Assembly: GCF_949987535.1 (NCBI RefSeq) | Contig: NC_080067.1 | Location: forward strand, 77,215,985 to 77,279,984 | From: Balaenoptera acutorostrata | Lineage: Eukaryota > Chordata > Mammalia > Artiodactyla > Balaenopteridae | Direction of reading: 5' to 3' | DNA: 64,000 nt | In this document: in pieces, positions 9,940 to 20,944 of the stretch | Numbering within the stretch: position 1 is the stretch's first letter | Layout of the letters: the number at the start of each line of letters is the position of its first letter | The notes under the pieces: model-generated | What the model saw: only the letters and a program-made list of their open reading frames with translations | What the model was told of the DNA's origin: nothing | The model's database searches: none | Translations under genes and position numbers: made by a program

Positions 9940-12320
9940 TAGAACTATTTGGTGAATTTTTTTTTAATGAAAAATGACCAGAACTCCAGGATAAATGATG
10001 GGTTGAATGTACAGATTGATCTCCCCTCCATCTCTAAACATCACTTGAAAAATCATAAGTTAAACGAAAGGAATAATCTCATAAGGATAAACAGAGTGGG
10101 AAAGGAGTCATTAGCAACAGTACTTCAGAGGCTAGGAAGCAGATGGATGGGTGATATCGGACGTAGCAGACCAGAGGAAGCTGAATTCTAAGGCAGCCTA
10201 TGGAAAGCCAAGAAATATTCTGATCGTATATTGAAGAACTCTCAAAAAGCTCAAGAGTTGGTGGCTCCAAGTACCTATGGAAGTGGGGGTAACAGAGGGC
10301 TAAAATGTGAGGATTGGTTTAAAACTCTATAAGAGATGGTTAGATTTCTGGTTTCCTTCCTCTACTTCACATAGTAGGGACTTCCCTCTGCAGAAGACTG
10401 GGAGCTGATTCTCAATAAATGATAAAAGAGAGGGTCTTCATTAAAGGACCATACTGAGGGCAGAGGTATCATACAGAAAACAGAACCATTAAATGGAAGC
10501 TTATATGCTATTCATGGAGATCACCAACTTTTTCTCTTATCTAGCACCCTGAACACCAATATCAGATTATATGGTTCAGGCAGGAGATGGAAGAGTATTA
10601 TTCTCTGGGGCAGCTGGACAGCTCCAGAGAAAAGATAAGAAGGTATTGACATTAGGGGTCCTTATCCAGATCACTGTGCACTGAAAACACAGTGGACAAG
10701 GCCCCTGCCCGCTGAAGCTTCCAATCTGTTGTTAAGGCCCCACTTTTAAGTATACATAAAAACACAGTGTTCACCAGACACTGGTGCAAAGTCTCTAATA
10801 TAAAAGAGGCCAGAACAAACAGAAAGAAGAAAAGAAACTTGGATGGAAGAAACTATGCAAAGAGAATAAAACTTTTTAAAAATCTATCATAATAGCCTTG
10901 CAGAGATAAGATATTGCATTCTGTGAAACAGAAACAGGATATTGTGAGAACAGGATAAAAGCCATTGCAAATTAAAAATATGAAAGCAGAAATGAAAAAC
11001 TCAATAGAAAGATTAGAAAATTAAGGTGAAGAAATATCCCAGAAAGTAGAGCAAAATAGCAAAGCGTGGAAAATAAGGAAGAAAATCTTAAACAAAAAAA
11101 TAGAGGACAAATTGTGGAGATCCAATATCTAAATAATAGGAGTTCCAGAAAGAAAATGGAGGAAAAGGAACCATCAAATAAACAGTTTAAGAAATTTTCC
11201 TAGAATTGAAAGACATAAATTTCTAAGTGACAAAATGCCCACTAAATGCCCAATAAAATGGATAAAACTAGACTCATGGCAGACACATCATTGTGAAATT
11301 CCCGAAGAACCTGCAAGCTTTGGGAGGTAAGGGAGGGATTGATTTCATTCAAAGAAACAATAATCAGAATCAAAATGCATGAATTTCACAAAGCTAAACT
11401 GGAAATGACATGACAATGAAACAGTACCTTCAAAATTGGGCAAAAATATTTTCCCACCTAAAATTCTACATCAGTTATGTATGAGAATAAACTAGAAATC
11501 TGTTCAAATGTACAAAGACAAAAACAAGAAATTATTTCTATGTACTCTTTCTTGGAAAACTAGAGGACACGCTCCACCGAAACGATTGAGTAAACTAAGA
11601 AGAAAATACAGGATTTAAAACAGAGAGGATCTAATTCTAGAGAGAGATGAAGGAACTCCTTGGGGTGATGGTGAAGAAAGATCCCAGACTGGATCAGATG
11701 CACAAGCAGCTTTGTCAAGAAAATAAAATTGACAGAATACTTATTGTGCTTAAATTTATTGTACTTGTTGAGAGAAAATGTACACATTCAGGAAAGAGAT
11801 TAAATTGGTGTTGAGTACATAGAAAACTCAGCAAGTGAAAAACAAAGGCAATTATTAACTCCAGGGTAAGCAAAAAGTTGGACAAGAAAGGAAAAAGAAC
11901 TGTAGTACACAACATGGTTCAGCTATAAATAGCATTTACAGAGTCAGAAGAAGGTAAACAATGCATATGGATCTAAGCTAAAGGACGGTATAACCATATG
12001 AGGAGCGTGGGAGAGCAGGAAGTGTACCTGCATGGAGGTGTGTCTAGGTAGTGGTGGCAAAAGGGTAGAGAAAAGTGTCAGAGCCTCATCTTCCACAGTT
12101 GGAAGTCAATAGATGATGCCCAAACTGCAAAATCCATGAGTAAAAATACCAGCATCTATGGAAGGAAATACCAAAAGAATCAGTTGAAAGAGTTGAAAAT
12201 GGTTGCCTCAGGGTAGTGAGAAATGGGGTGGGGTGGGGAACTGCTGTTTTTCATGGCAAGCAGAACTATTAGACTCTTTCAAGTGTGTATTTGTGAAACT
12301 TTGATAAACAAATGTAAATG
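9940..12320 (+). mobile_element. HAL1-like (ORF1-only) LINE relic
   Basis: From about 10,790 the sequence follows an ancient L1-type ORF1 region: 'atctaaataataggagttcc', 'ttttcctagaattgaaag', 'gacacatcattgtgaaatt', 'ccttcaaaattgggcaaa' and 'acgctccaccgaaacgattg'. It then passes straight into a 3' UTR (near 12,200: 'ggttgcctcagggtagtgag', 'aactgctgtttttcatgg') with no RT sequence between, as known for the half-LINE HAL1. No frame remains open for long, so it is dead. The part left of 10,790 is assigned only by continuity. Confidence 0.6.
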
Positions 12321-12528
12321 TTAAAAATATACCTCCACTATGTATTTTAATTCAGATTTTTTGTAACTGGAATTTATTGAAATGGTCACACTTGTGAAAG
12401 TGACTTTGCATTTTGGAGAGTCATGAAGGGTGCTTTATTCTCATAGTGAAAGTCTGAGGTGATCCCCTGCAGTGCAATTGAATAGCAAGACTTGCTGACA
12501 GCAAACAAGAGCCTTGGTAGCTAAGCCT
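12321..12528. other. Short unique stretch
   Basis: Nothing identifiable. It ends at the target site of the next SINE. Confidence 0.4.
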
Positions 12529-12937
12529 CCTGTGGGAGTTTTTTTTTTGTTTTGTTTTTTGTTTTTAAATGGGAAATCATTATCTTTATTGTCCTTGTTT
12601 GAAATAACATTCTTTTTTTTTTTTTTTAAGAAATTCACGTTCTTTTATTTATTTATTTATGACTGTGTTGAGTCTTCGTTTCTGTGCGAGGGCTTTCTCC
12701 AGTTGCGGCGAGTGGGGGCCACTCTTCATCGCGGTGCGCGGGCCTCTCACTGTCGCGGCCTCTCTTGTTGCGGAGCACAGGCTCCAGACGCGCAGGCTCA
12801 GTAGTTGTGGCTCACGGGCCCAGTCGCTCCGCGGCATGTGGGATCTTCCCAGACCAGGGCTCGAACCCGTGTCCCCTGCATTGGCAGGCAGACTCTCAAC
12901 CACTGCGCCACCAGGGAAGCCCCCTGTGGGAGTTTTT
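12529..12937. repeat. 15-bp target-site duplication around the 12.5 kb insertion
   Basis: CCTGTGGGAGTTTTT at 12529-12543 and again at 12923-12937. The exact left limit within the T run is ambiguous. The duplication encloses the SINE plus about 95 bp of other sequence as one unit. Confidence 0.85.
12544..12922 (-). mobile_element. CHR-2 SINE with extra 3' sequence (probable 3' transduction)
   Basis: Antisense CHR-2 element. Its head (GGGGCTTCCCTGGTGGCGC) is at the right, with B box GGTTCGAGCCC and the (AAAT)n tail at 12,640-12,660. Beyond the tail, still inside the duplication, lie a short spacer, a run of A (as T, 12,612-12,627), about 45 bp of non-repetitive sequence including CAATAAA on the element's strand, and a second A-rich tail. 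This is the layout of a transcript that read through into its source locus. Frames of 85-150 aa over the SINE are artefacts. Confidence 0.8.
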
Positions 12938-13094
12938 ATAATTATTTTTATTTCTCCAGAAAAAATGAAAAGCAAGTTATTTTCTGATATTCAGTTGAGC
13001 TCACATGGGGCCCTAGATTGTGCTCTCAGAGGCTGGGGAGGAGTCACTTCAACCCTTGCTTGGTACTGTCAAATTATGATGTTGCTGACCATTT
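12938..13094. other. Short unique stretch
   Basis: Nothing identifiable. Confidence 0.35.
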
Positions 13095-13225
13095 ATCATC
13101 CATTCATTTAGTCAGCGGACATGTAGGGAGCACTTCATACAGGTCAAGAGGATGGATGGAGACAAGGATGAATAAGACACAATCGCTGCCTTCAAAATGC
13201 TTACAGTCTAGCACCTTGAAGTCTA
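13095..13225 (-). repeat. L2 LINE 3' end, antisense
   Basis: Starts 'atccattcatttagtcagc', then 'gggagcacttcatacaggtc', 'acaaggatgaataagacac' and 'gcttacagtctagca', the reverse complement of the L2 tail and the block before it. Confidence 0.65.
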
Positions 13226-13244
13226 GTACAGAGGCTTATACATC

Positions 13245-13420
13245 ATGCTCTTTTTTACCCCTGGGTTTTTCCTTCTATTTCCCCCTCCCCGGAATGCCTT
13301 TCTTCCATTCCCTTCCCCTTTTCTCCATTTGGACTGGTTACCTCTAATTCATCACTTAAGACTCAGCTAAGGAACCTCTCCTCCAGGAATCCTTCACTGA
13401 CTATCCTTCCACGCTGGGTG
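13245..13420 (+). repeat. L2 LINE fragment
   Basis: Contains 'ccccggaatgcctttcttcc', 'cacttaagactcagctaagg' and 'ctcctccaggaatccttcac', all sense L2. It lies back to back with the antisense L2 on its left. Confidence 0.65.
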
Positions 13421-13689
13421 GATTAAGGGCCATGTCTCTGGGCTTCCACCCCTTCTTCTGGTGACAGACCCCACCTGTTTGGCCTTGAGAATAGGCAAAT
13501 GATACATACGGGACCAGTCAAAGCATCCCATCTTCCCCCAAGCAAGTCAATCAGAATCCTTCCCTGGAATTTTTCTAACTGGAACTGGTGAGGATAGTCC
13601 TTTATTTCCCTAAAAGTGAGTTTCAGGTGGCCAGGTTCCCACAGAAGTGGAGTAATGTTGTTTGAAAGAAGGAAATCAACATCCAAAGA
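13421..13689. other. Unclassified sequence left of the hAT relic
   Basis: Words such as 'gggaccagtcaaagcatccc' and 'cagaatccttccctggaat' suggest an old LTR- or DNA-type repeat, but I cannot assign it. The left end of the hAT element may lie here. Confidence 0.3.
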
Positions 13690-15000
13690 GAAGCAGAAAT
13701 AAGAGATGTGGATAGAAACGGAAGAGCATTTGCCATTCACTGCAGCAGGGCAAAACAAAAAAGCTGTTTGTTGTGTAAACGTTTTTAAAGATAACAAAGT
13801 AGACATGACTAAGAGACATTTTCAGCAAATACATACTGAATTTGGTAAAAGTTTCCTGTCAGCAATCAAAAAAGAATCAATGAAATTAGTCACCTGAATT
13901 AAATATTCAACAAAAAATTTAAACTATTTTTAACAGTATCTGAGCTAGTAACTTTGGTCAACTATAAAATGGTTTGGATTTTTTTGCAAACGTTTTAAAA
14001 TTGCTAGTACTTTTCCTCAGCCTTAGATGAGTTATGCAATATAAAATATTCTACCCAATTAATATTTGTGTATATTTTGTCTCAAAAGATGTCCAAATTT
14101 ATGAAGAAATATGTCCTCTTATGGCCAACAAAACCAAACTCATGGCTTAGACATTTTTGAATCATTTATATCTGTCAAATAAGAATTTCCACTAGATATG
14201 AAAACCTAGTTTCTATCCACTTTAGAATTAAAAATCCAGATTTTATTGGAATTCTAAAACGAGAGACTGATGTTTTTCTCTACGAAAGTATTTTTTTCTC
14301 AGTTTTTGAAGAATTACGCAAAGTGTCATGGATATAATTGTTTTAATCTTTCAGGATACACATACAAATGTATAAATTATTTCCAGTTTATGGAAATATT
14401 GAAAACAAGGCAATAAATTTAATGATCTTGAGTTCTTTGCCAATGCTTGTGGGTTCAATGGTAGACTTTTTCTTTTAACAAAGATTTGCTCCAATTCAAG
14501 ATTTTCTTGAAATGAGAATAATACTTGCCAAATGCTAAATAATAGTAGACAAAATATGGCCATATCATATTGCATATGAATGAGCAAAATTTGAAGTTCA
14601 CATGAAAGAAAAAGCTTTTTCTGTGACCTAGCTCGTTAGGCATGAGAATTTATGCTGAAATTGAAACTATTTATAATAAAAATCAACCATAATGCTTTTG
14701 TACATTTTCTAACATGAATTAATACGCAGAAGATTTTCATTGTAATAGCATCTTTTAAATTTGCTGCAAAAATACAAGAAAATTTGAAGAATCCTTTGTT
14801 GATATCAGCAAGTATAGAATTGCTTTTCAGTTTATGCAATATCTCTGAACTCTATGTTAATGATACTTAGTTGACTCAAGAGTTAGTTTACTGAAATTGA
14901 ACAGAAATTGTATTAAAACTAATATGCTTTTTGCTTCAAAGTTAAATTGATTCATCTGAAAAAGATGAAGCAGTTTTGGTGATGTGGATATAAATATTAA

Positions 15001-15367
15001 AGAAAAATTATTATTATTATATTTTTTTTATAATTTTATTTTTTTATCTTTATTTTTGGCTGTGTTGGGTCTTCGTTCCTGCGAAGCTTTCTCTGGTTGC
15101 TGTGAGCAGGGGCTACTCTTCGTTGCGGTGCATGGGCTTCTCATTGCGGTGGCTTCTCTTGTTGCGGAGCACGGGCTCTAGGCATGCGGGCTCAGTAGTT
15201 GTGGCTCACAGGCTCTAGAGCGCAGGCTCAGTAGTTGTGGCACACGGGCTTAGTTGCTCTGTGGCATGTGGGATCTTCCCGGACCAGGGCTTGAACCTGT
15301 GTCCCCTGCATTGGCAGGTGGATTATTAATCACTGCACCACCAGGGAAGCCCAGAAAAATTATTTTT
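15001..15367. repeat. Target-site duplication of the 15 kb SINE
   Basis: AGAAAAATTATTATT at 15001-15015 and AGAAAAATTATTTTT at 15353-15367, one mismatch. Confidence 0.8.
15016..15352 (-). mobile_element. CHR-2 SINE
   Basis: Antisense, full length. The head GGGCTTCCCTGGTGGTGC is at the right edge, and the tRNA-like region has a B box changed to GGTTCAAGCCC. The body carries the two 'actactgagcc' modules and an AT-rich tail on the left. Inserted in the hAT pseudogene. Confidence 0.92.
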
Positions 15368-15703
15368 TGATACTCTATTCAGTTACCAGAAAACTTTTAA
15401 GTATGTTTGGAGCAACTTGAGCCTGTGAATTTACTTTTTCAACTGTAAATTTATGAAATCTAATTACAGAGCAAATATTTTCAGTGAGAATTTAGTGCCC
15501 AAATTAAGATGTATTGTAAAAAAAACACACTGAATTTTGATGAACTGGTTTTAAAAAAAAGTTTGTAAAATATCTCATTAATAATTTTTTATATTGAGTA
15601 CATGCTGAAATGATAATATTTTGGATATATTGGGTTAAATATATTATTAAAATTAATTTCATCTTTTTTTTTTAGCTTTCCTTAATGTATCTACCAGAAT
15701 TTA

Positions 15704-16490
15704 TTTTTTTATACATCTTTATTGGAGTATAATTGCTTCACAATGCTGTGTTAACTTCTGTTGTACAACATAGTGAATCAGCCATATGCATACGTATATC
15801 CCCGTATCCCCTCTCTCCTGAGCCTCCCTCCCACCCTCCCTATCCCACCCCTCTAGGTCATCGCAAAGCACTGAGCTGATCTCCCTGTGCTATGCTGCTG
15901 CTTCCCACTAGCTATCTATTTTACATTTGGTAGTGTGTATATGTCGATGCTACTTCACCCCAGCTTCCCTCTCCCCCTCCCCGTGTCCTCAAGTCCATTC
16001 TCTATGTCTGCATCTTTATTCCTGCCCTGCCACTAGGTTCATCAGTACCATTTTTTTTTTAGATTCCATATATATGCATTAACATATGGTATTTGTTTTT
16101 CTCTTTCTGACTTACTTCACTCTGTGTGACAGACTCTAGGTCGATCCACCTCACTGCAAATAACTCAGTTTTGGTTTTTTTTTTTATGGCTGAGTAATAT
16201 TCCATTGTATATATGTGCCACATCTTCTTTACCCATTCATCTGTCGATGGACACTTAGGTTGCTTCCATGTCCTGGCCATGGTAAATAGTGCTGCAATGA
16301 ACATTGTGGTACATGTCTTTTTCTGAATTATGATTTTCTCAGGGTATATGCCCAGTAGTGGGATTGCTGGGTCATATGGTAGTTCTACTTTTAGTTTTTT
16401 AAGGAATCTCCATACTGTTCTCCATAATGGCTGTATCAATTTACATTCCCACCAACAGTGCTGGAGTGTTCCCTTTTCACCACACCCTGG
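15704..16490 (-). mobile_element. 5'-truncated young-type L1, antisense
   Basis: The reverse complement gives the end of ORF2 and the 3' UTR ending at CTCCAATAAAGATG. It is the same 3' UTR type as the L1 at 44.4-47.3 kb, with the CCCTCCCC-rich UTR block and 'caattatactccaataaag' end. About 790 bp long with a perfect duplication. Confidence 0.92.
16059..16439 (-). pseudogene. L1 ORF2 C-terminal fragment
   Basis: 126-codon frame encoding the extreme C-terminus of the L1 ORF2 protein, with [49 protein letters not shown] and the typical MEYYSAIKK. The upstream 1,100 or so residues (endonuclease and reverse transcriptase) are absent because the element is 5'-truncated, so no enzyme can be made. 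The start codon is an internal Met. Confidence 0.9.
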
Positions 16491-16607
16491 CTACCAGAAT
16501 TTAAACTCACATCTGTGTTTCATGTTCTATTCCTCTTGGAAAACACTGATCTAGATCATGCATTCCTTCATCAGGATTTGTGTCTTAATAGCTATAGTAT
16601 ATATTAC

Positions 16608-16805
16608 CACATGTTGTATGCCAGAGATTGCTAAAGGCTTTAAAAACACGTAACCTCAAAACAACTCTATGAGTTAAGTTTACTAATTAGGAAACAGAGG
16701 CTCAGAGATGTTAAGTAATTTTCCCAAGGTCACACAGCTAGTAAGTATTATAACCAGACTTCATACTCAGGGTCTGTTACATCCTGAGCCCTTAATCACG
16801 ACTGT
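16608..16805 (+). repeat. MIR SINE
   Basis: Clear MIR core: 'ggaaacagaggctcagagat', 'gttaagtaattttcccaagg', 'tcacacagctagtaagtatt', then 'gagcccttaatcacgactg'. The 5' part is decayed. Confidence 0.85.
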
Positions 16806-17829
16806 GGCACCTACCACATGCCCAATATCAGTGTTTCCATGCAGGAGTCCCTTCCCTGCATTTCTAGGAAATTTATGTTTCCAAATCCTGAATACCAAGA
16901 AAAATCAGTCAGGAAACTGGGGAAAGGGAGTATAATTCTTCTGTGAGAATTAAAGATTAACAATTAACACAGAGACATTACTAGTCAAAGGTCTCCACTG
17001 ACGTCAAGTCAAAGGCAAGAGTGGGAAACACCGACCCGTGGAGCTGAAGGCTAAGGTTGGCATTTCTGGGGACTGGGACGGGAGCCTGCAGGAGAGACAT
17101 GATCACAGTCGCACTGTTCAGTCTTGTTTGTGGCTATTGCCTTATTATAAATGTGTGTTTCTGGACTTTTCTGATGCTAGTGGTGAGTCACTGCTCCAAA
17201 CACAATAAATATTAATGTATCTATGTAGAGTAAGCATTAATACAAACTCTATGAATGGTATTCCAAGGAGGAATGAGTTTTGAAAGCAAAATAAGTCCTT
17301 AAATTGGCAATTTCCACACAGATTCTGTGAGGGGCCATTATCCTTGCTAGGAGATCCAGCATTATTCAAATACTACCCAGTGATATTCACTGGTGTTTTT
17401 CAGTGTTTGAATATTTGCTATAAGCAAAACGTCTGTACAAATACTACCAAAGTATGAAGGCTTCATACATATTATCAAGTACAAGTATTTTACAAAGGGC
17501 ACTAAACTTAATATTTCCTATTTATTAAGTAAAAAGTTTTAGATATCCAGAATAATGAGTAAAGAGTATGAAGAATGTTGCAAAGTATTTTTACAATAAA
17601 TTATGATTTTGGTAATTCCTGAGGAGTCCCAGAAATTCCAATTTTTTCTTTCCCAATTCTCAAAGATTAATGCCTTTCAGGAATTTGGAAATAGCACTAG
17701 TACTGGTATCTGAGGCCTTTAAGAATGTTTGTTGAAAGAAACAAGAAAGAAAGGGATGTTTAGGATCCAGAACACTGGGATCTTTCTCTCATGGAAAGAA
17801 CTGGTTACAAAGGCAAATAAATATTTAGC
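16806..17829. other. Unique AT-rich stretch
   Basis: No gene or repeat recognised. It contains a perfect CRE palindrome at 16,999-17,006 and a short inverted repeat (ccagtga / tcactgg) near 17,379-17,395. A 74-aa minus frame (17,145-17,369) has no domain. Confidence 0.35.
16999..17006. promoter_or_regulatory. Perfect CRE octamer TGACGTCA
   Basis: TGACGTCA is the full palindromic CREB/ATF site. It is one isolated site with no TATA box or CpG island nearby. Function is unproven. Confidence 0.35.
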
Positions 17830-18265
17830 TGTGGAATAAGCCAGACATAGAAAGACAAATACTTTGTGGTATCACTTATATATGGAATCTAAAGAAAAGT
17901 CAAATTCATAGACACAGAGCTTAGAAAAGTGGTTGCCACGGGCTGTGGGGTAGGGGAAATAGGAAGAGATTGGTCAAAGGGTACGGACTTCCAGCTATAA
18001 GATGAATAAGTTCTAATGTCCAGCATGGAGATTATCGTTGATAACTCTGCTTTGTATAATTGAAATTTGCGAAGACGGTAGAATGTAAGTGTTCTCTCTC
18101 ACACACACACACACAACGATAAATATATGAAGTGATGAATGTGTTAATTAACTAGATGGGGGGAATCCTTTTACAATGTATACGTGTATCAGATCATCAC
18201 GATGTACACTTTAAATGTCTTACAATTTTTTAGTCAGTTATACCTCAATAAAGCTGAAAAATGTT
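17830..18265 (+). repeat. Old L1 3' UTR and tail
   Basis: Ordered L1M-type words: 'ggtatcacttatatatgg', 'aagtggttgccacgggctg', 'tccagcatggagattatcg', 'tgtataattgaaatttgc', 'aatgtatacgtgtatcagat' and 'cagttatacctcaataaagc'. Matches L1MA/L1MB-like 3' ends. No coding potential. Confidence 0.8.
18092..18116 (+). repeat. (TC)n(CA)n microsatellite inside the L1 3' UTR
   Basis: CTCTCTCTCACACACACACAC-type run at the position where L1M 3' UTRs often have a CA tract. Confidence 0.85.
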
Positions 18266-19069
18266 TATTCAATAATAAAACTGCTTCCTTTCTCTTCTGA
18301 AAAAAAAAAAATCTGTAGCTGTGGTTAGGAAGTTTTGATGTATCCATGGAATGTTCTCTGTTCTCCAATGAAGTAAAGGTAGAGGTCCTTAGTTGAGAGC
18401 GAGGCAGGAAGTGGCAGCAGAGGGTTCTTAAGAGATTTGTAAAGGTTTAAATTGCCCTTGAAGGGGATGAGCGTTGCCCTGGGGATACCTAGCAAGCGTT
18501 TTGTGGACGCCTCTGAGCTCTCAGCTGAAGCCCCAGCATTCACTAAAGAAAGGACGCACATGGCAGGCTCCCAGTGCCCCAGGACCCCACAGATTTTCTC
18601 TGTAGACACAGAAGTGCCCACATGTTCACACACACCCACATACACATGCACACTCTCAGACACACACCCAGAACTACCAGACTGCTATGCAATATCCCCC
18701 GGCCCGTGGTGCAAGCTGTCACAGAGTGGGAGGCCAGCGTTACCCAGAACACCAGGAAAGAAGTCACGGCAAACAGTATATGAGCAGGGGTGGGGTGCCC
18801 TCTAGCAAAGAGGGCATTTTGGAGCAACTGGATCTAATGTCAGAAATGACTGCTTTTGTGACTCTTCTCCTCACCCTGCATTTTACCACTCCCCTAAAAA
18901 CCATGCCTATCAGCTTTTGGAGGAACCCAAATTTGGCCCCTTCTTCGCAGTGAACCTAGTTTCGAGCCTCAGCTGGGCCATTAGTTCATTGAGTGATGCT
19001 GGGTTCTCTGGGGTCCAGTGTCCCAGGTATATTTTGTGCTGGTGAGTGCGGATTGGGGGCAGGGCATCG
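18266..19069. other. Unique sequence with a CA-rich patch
   Basis: A CACACACCCACATACACATG-type low-complexity run lies at about 18,625-18,668. Frames of up to 117 aa pass through it but are repeat-driven. No gene recognised. Confidence 0.4.
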
Positions 19070-19470
19070 TTTCACTTGTCTCTGGTGCTACGTTGGCTTT
19101 TTGTTGCAAGGAACAGAGACCCACACAGGTTATCTCAATTGATGAGGGTAGTCGTGGGAGTGCAGTAGCAATGAGGAAGGCAAGAATCACAGAGGAACGC
19201 AGGCTTAGCCATACAGCCGGACCCTGTGGAGCCTGGCACGTAGCTCTGCACCTAACAGAGGCACATTCAGAGTCCAGGAAGCCCTTTGTGGGTTAACTGT
19301 CCACCTGCAGCAGCTCTGTGTTCCACCCTTACCTTTTCTGGCTTTCTTTCTCTCTCTCTCTCTCTCCCTCCCTCTCTCTGCTTTTTGGATGACCGCTTGC
19401 TTCTGCCCCTCATGGACCAGTCAGAGAAAATCCATTTGGCTCAGCTAATCACCCATCTGCCTTGTTTGGA
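19070..19470 (+). repeat. Unclassified ancient interspersed repeat with (TC)n
   Basis: Starts 'gctttttgttgcaaggaacagagaccc', the same type of head as the repeats at 5,286 and 9,200. A TCTCTCTC run with a CCTCCC ending lies at about 19,347-19,378. Confidence 0.4.
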
Positions 19471-19699
19471 CTAACCTTTTGGGCTAAGCTGCCTCACAGA
19501 ACAGCTGCTCAGCCTACCGATGTGCTGCCCTCAGGCCAGGTGCCCACCCTAACCCTCTCGGCTATGACAGAATGTGGCCCCCCGGGCTAAGGCTGCTGCC
19601 TCACAGCGTCTGTGAGGTGGGAGGCACCCTGCTCCCCAGGGTTCCCTCTGGATCTGCCACTTAAGGAGGTCAACCTCCCCCAACCCCACCCTCCACCTC
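19471..19699. other. Unique stretch
   Basis: No feature recognised. Confidence 0.35.
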
Positions 19700-19895
19700 C
19701 TAGTAACACTTAATTGTGTACCTGCTGGTGCCAGGCTCAGAGTGGGCTGGTTCACATCACCTCGCGCGACTCTCAGCAAGTCCCCAAGTCAGAATCCTCT
19801 CTCTACAGAGACAGGAACTGAGACCCTGTTAGTAAAAGTCACCTGGATATGAGCGATAGAACCAGAATGAGAACAGAGTCCTACATAATTCTAAG
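19700..19895 (+). repeat. MIR SINE, diverged
   Basis: 'gtgtacctgctggtgccagg' at the left, then 'ctacagagacaggaactgag' and 'gatagaaccagaatgagaac', matching the sequence order of MIR. Divergence is high. Confidence 0.5.
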
Positions 19896-20944
19896 ACCTA
19901 TTTTCTTTCTCTTCTGTTGTCCTTATTTTCCTTTGCGATCTTTATAGTCAATTTCTCCCTTAGACCCTACATCCCAAAGGATATAGTCATTCATTCAAGT
20001 GAAGGGCAGCCAGGGCATGATTCTGACGGGAAGCATCCGTATCTACCCCCTTCCCCACGCAGAAGGGCAAGGGGCTCTCTGGCCAGCCTTCCCTTCCAGG
20101 AGAGCCTGGCCCAGCGTCAAGAGAGGCCACGGCGGCAGCCATACCACACGTGCACTCAGCTCATCCTCCCCAGGCCAGCTGGGCCAGCAAAGGAGCAGTC
20201 TGGAAATAAATTAAAATAGACCAATTATTCTCAGGGTGTAGTTTAAACCATATCAGAAACATCGCCTATAAATAAAATTGGATTGCAACCCTGGCAAACC
20301 AGTACTAGTAATTATATCAACTTGATGGCGGTAATTATTTTTCATAAAACTTGGTTACTTCCCACCTCCGATAAATCTACCCCATGATAATTCTGTAATG
20401 TGTATTCATTGTACATAAAACCAGGAGTCATTACCAAGTGTGCTACAAATATGCACTGAGTTTCGTGCTTTCGCCCAAGACCTTGAACTGTGTATGGTTC
20501 CTGTAGCCCTTTGGCAAACACCCAGGCCTCACAGACACCAGGAGGGCTCTTTGGCTGGGGCCTGCGGTTGTGGCATGGGATAGTGTAAACCACTGAATGC
20601 TTCTGGTTTTTGCTAAGAGACTGCTAGTATCAGGGAAGGACAGCCTAATAAGATGGTGGCAGAGAGCACCGTGGAGACCATTAGAGGAGGTGGACAAAAC
20701 AAGCACAGTCCTCTTGCTTCTCCTGGCCCTCCAAGTCAGGTTTCCCTGATCAGAGACTGAGGGAGACACACAGCAGTAGCTCCCGTTCCTACAAGAGCAT
20801 TGGACGAGGGTGGGATGCTGTGTCCTGTCCCTTCCTTGTTGATCAGGATGCCATGTGGCCCTCGGTAAGCCTCATCTCTTCTTTGGGCACATAGTTCTTG
20901 GTCTGTAAAGGTAAGGATTATACCATTTTACTTTTGAATTAATT
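19896..20944. other. Unique sequence, candidate conserved element at 20,200-20,460
   Basis: The AT-rich part holds homeodomain-like TAATTAT, GGTAATTATT, CATAAAAC and a Sox/GATA-like 'tgataattctg', without repeat signature. The rest is mixed sequence with frames of up to 108 aa and no domain. Confidence 0.3.

Larger units (their letters stand above)
13700..15581 (+). pseudogene. hAT transposase pseudogene
   Basis: Decayed transposase in several frames. (1) 13,706-13,897 encodes a BED-finger-like segment containing KAVCCVNVFK and KRHFQQIHTEFGKSF. The His-x4-His half is kept and the second Cys of the usual CxxC is lost. (2) Near 14,017 the frame reads SALDELCNIKYSTQLIFV, matching the catalytic-region motif 'ALDESTDITDTAQLAIFI' of hAT/GTF2IRD2-like proteins, where Asp is catalytic. 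(3) Near 15,402 reads FGAT-ACEFTFSTVNL, the C-terminal hATC dimerisation block. (4) It ends KISH-stop at 15,579-15,581. Many stops and frameshifts, plus a SINE at 15,016-15,352, show that it is dead. An exapted gene is unlikely given the decay. The match rests on recognised motifs and needs tblastx. Confidence 0.65.
15691..16503. repeat. 13-bp target-site duplication of the 15.7 kb L1
   Basis: CTACCAGAATTTA is perfect at 15691-15703 and 16491-16503. Removing the L1 restores the hAT 3' end. Confidence 0.9.
13690..16550 (+). mobile_element. Relic of an autonomous hAT (Charlie-like) DNA transposon, with two nested insertions
   Basis: The 3' non-coding part (15,580-15,700, resuming at 16,491) shows 'gaaatgataatattttggat', 'atattgggttaaatatatta' and the terminal 'ttctattcctcttggaaaac', resembling a Charlie-type 3' end with a terminal inverted repeat near 16,545. 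Coding remains fill 13,700-15,581. The left terminal repeat is not recognised, so the left limit is set by the coding remains. It is interrupted by a CHR-2 SINE (15,016-15,352) and a truncated L1 (15,704-16,490). Confidence 0.65.

Noticed and set aside
12659..13111. 150-aa and related frames over SINEs (also at 29,755-30,158, 54,192-54,657 and 58,199-58,715)
   Set aside because: The same peptide strings recur at each CHR-2 SINE on both strands, so they are translations of the repeat.
14351..14839. Minus-strand frames of 62-78 aa in the hAT region
   Set aside because: Transposase motifs lie on the plus strand; these are antisense shadows in AT-rich DNA.
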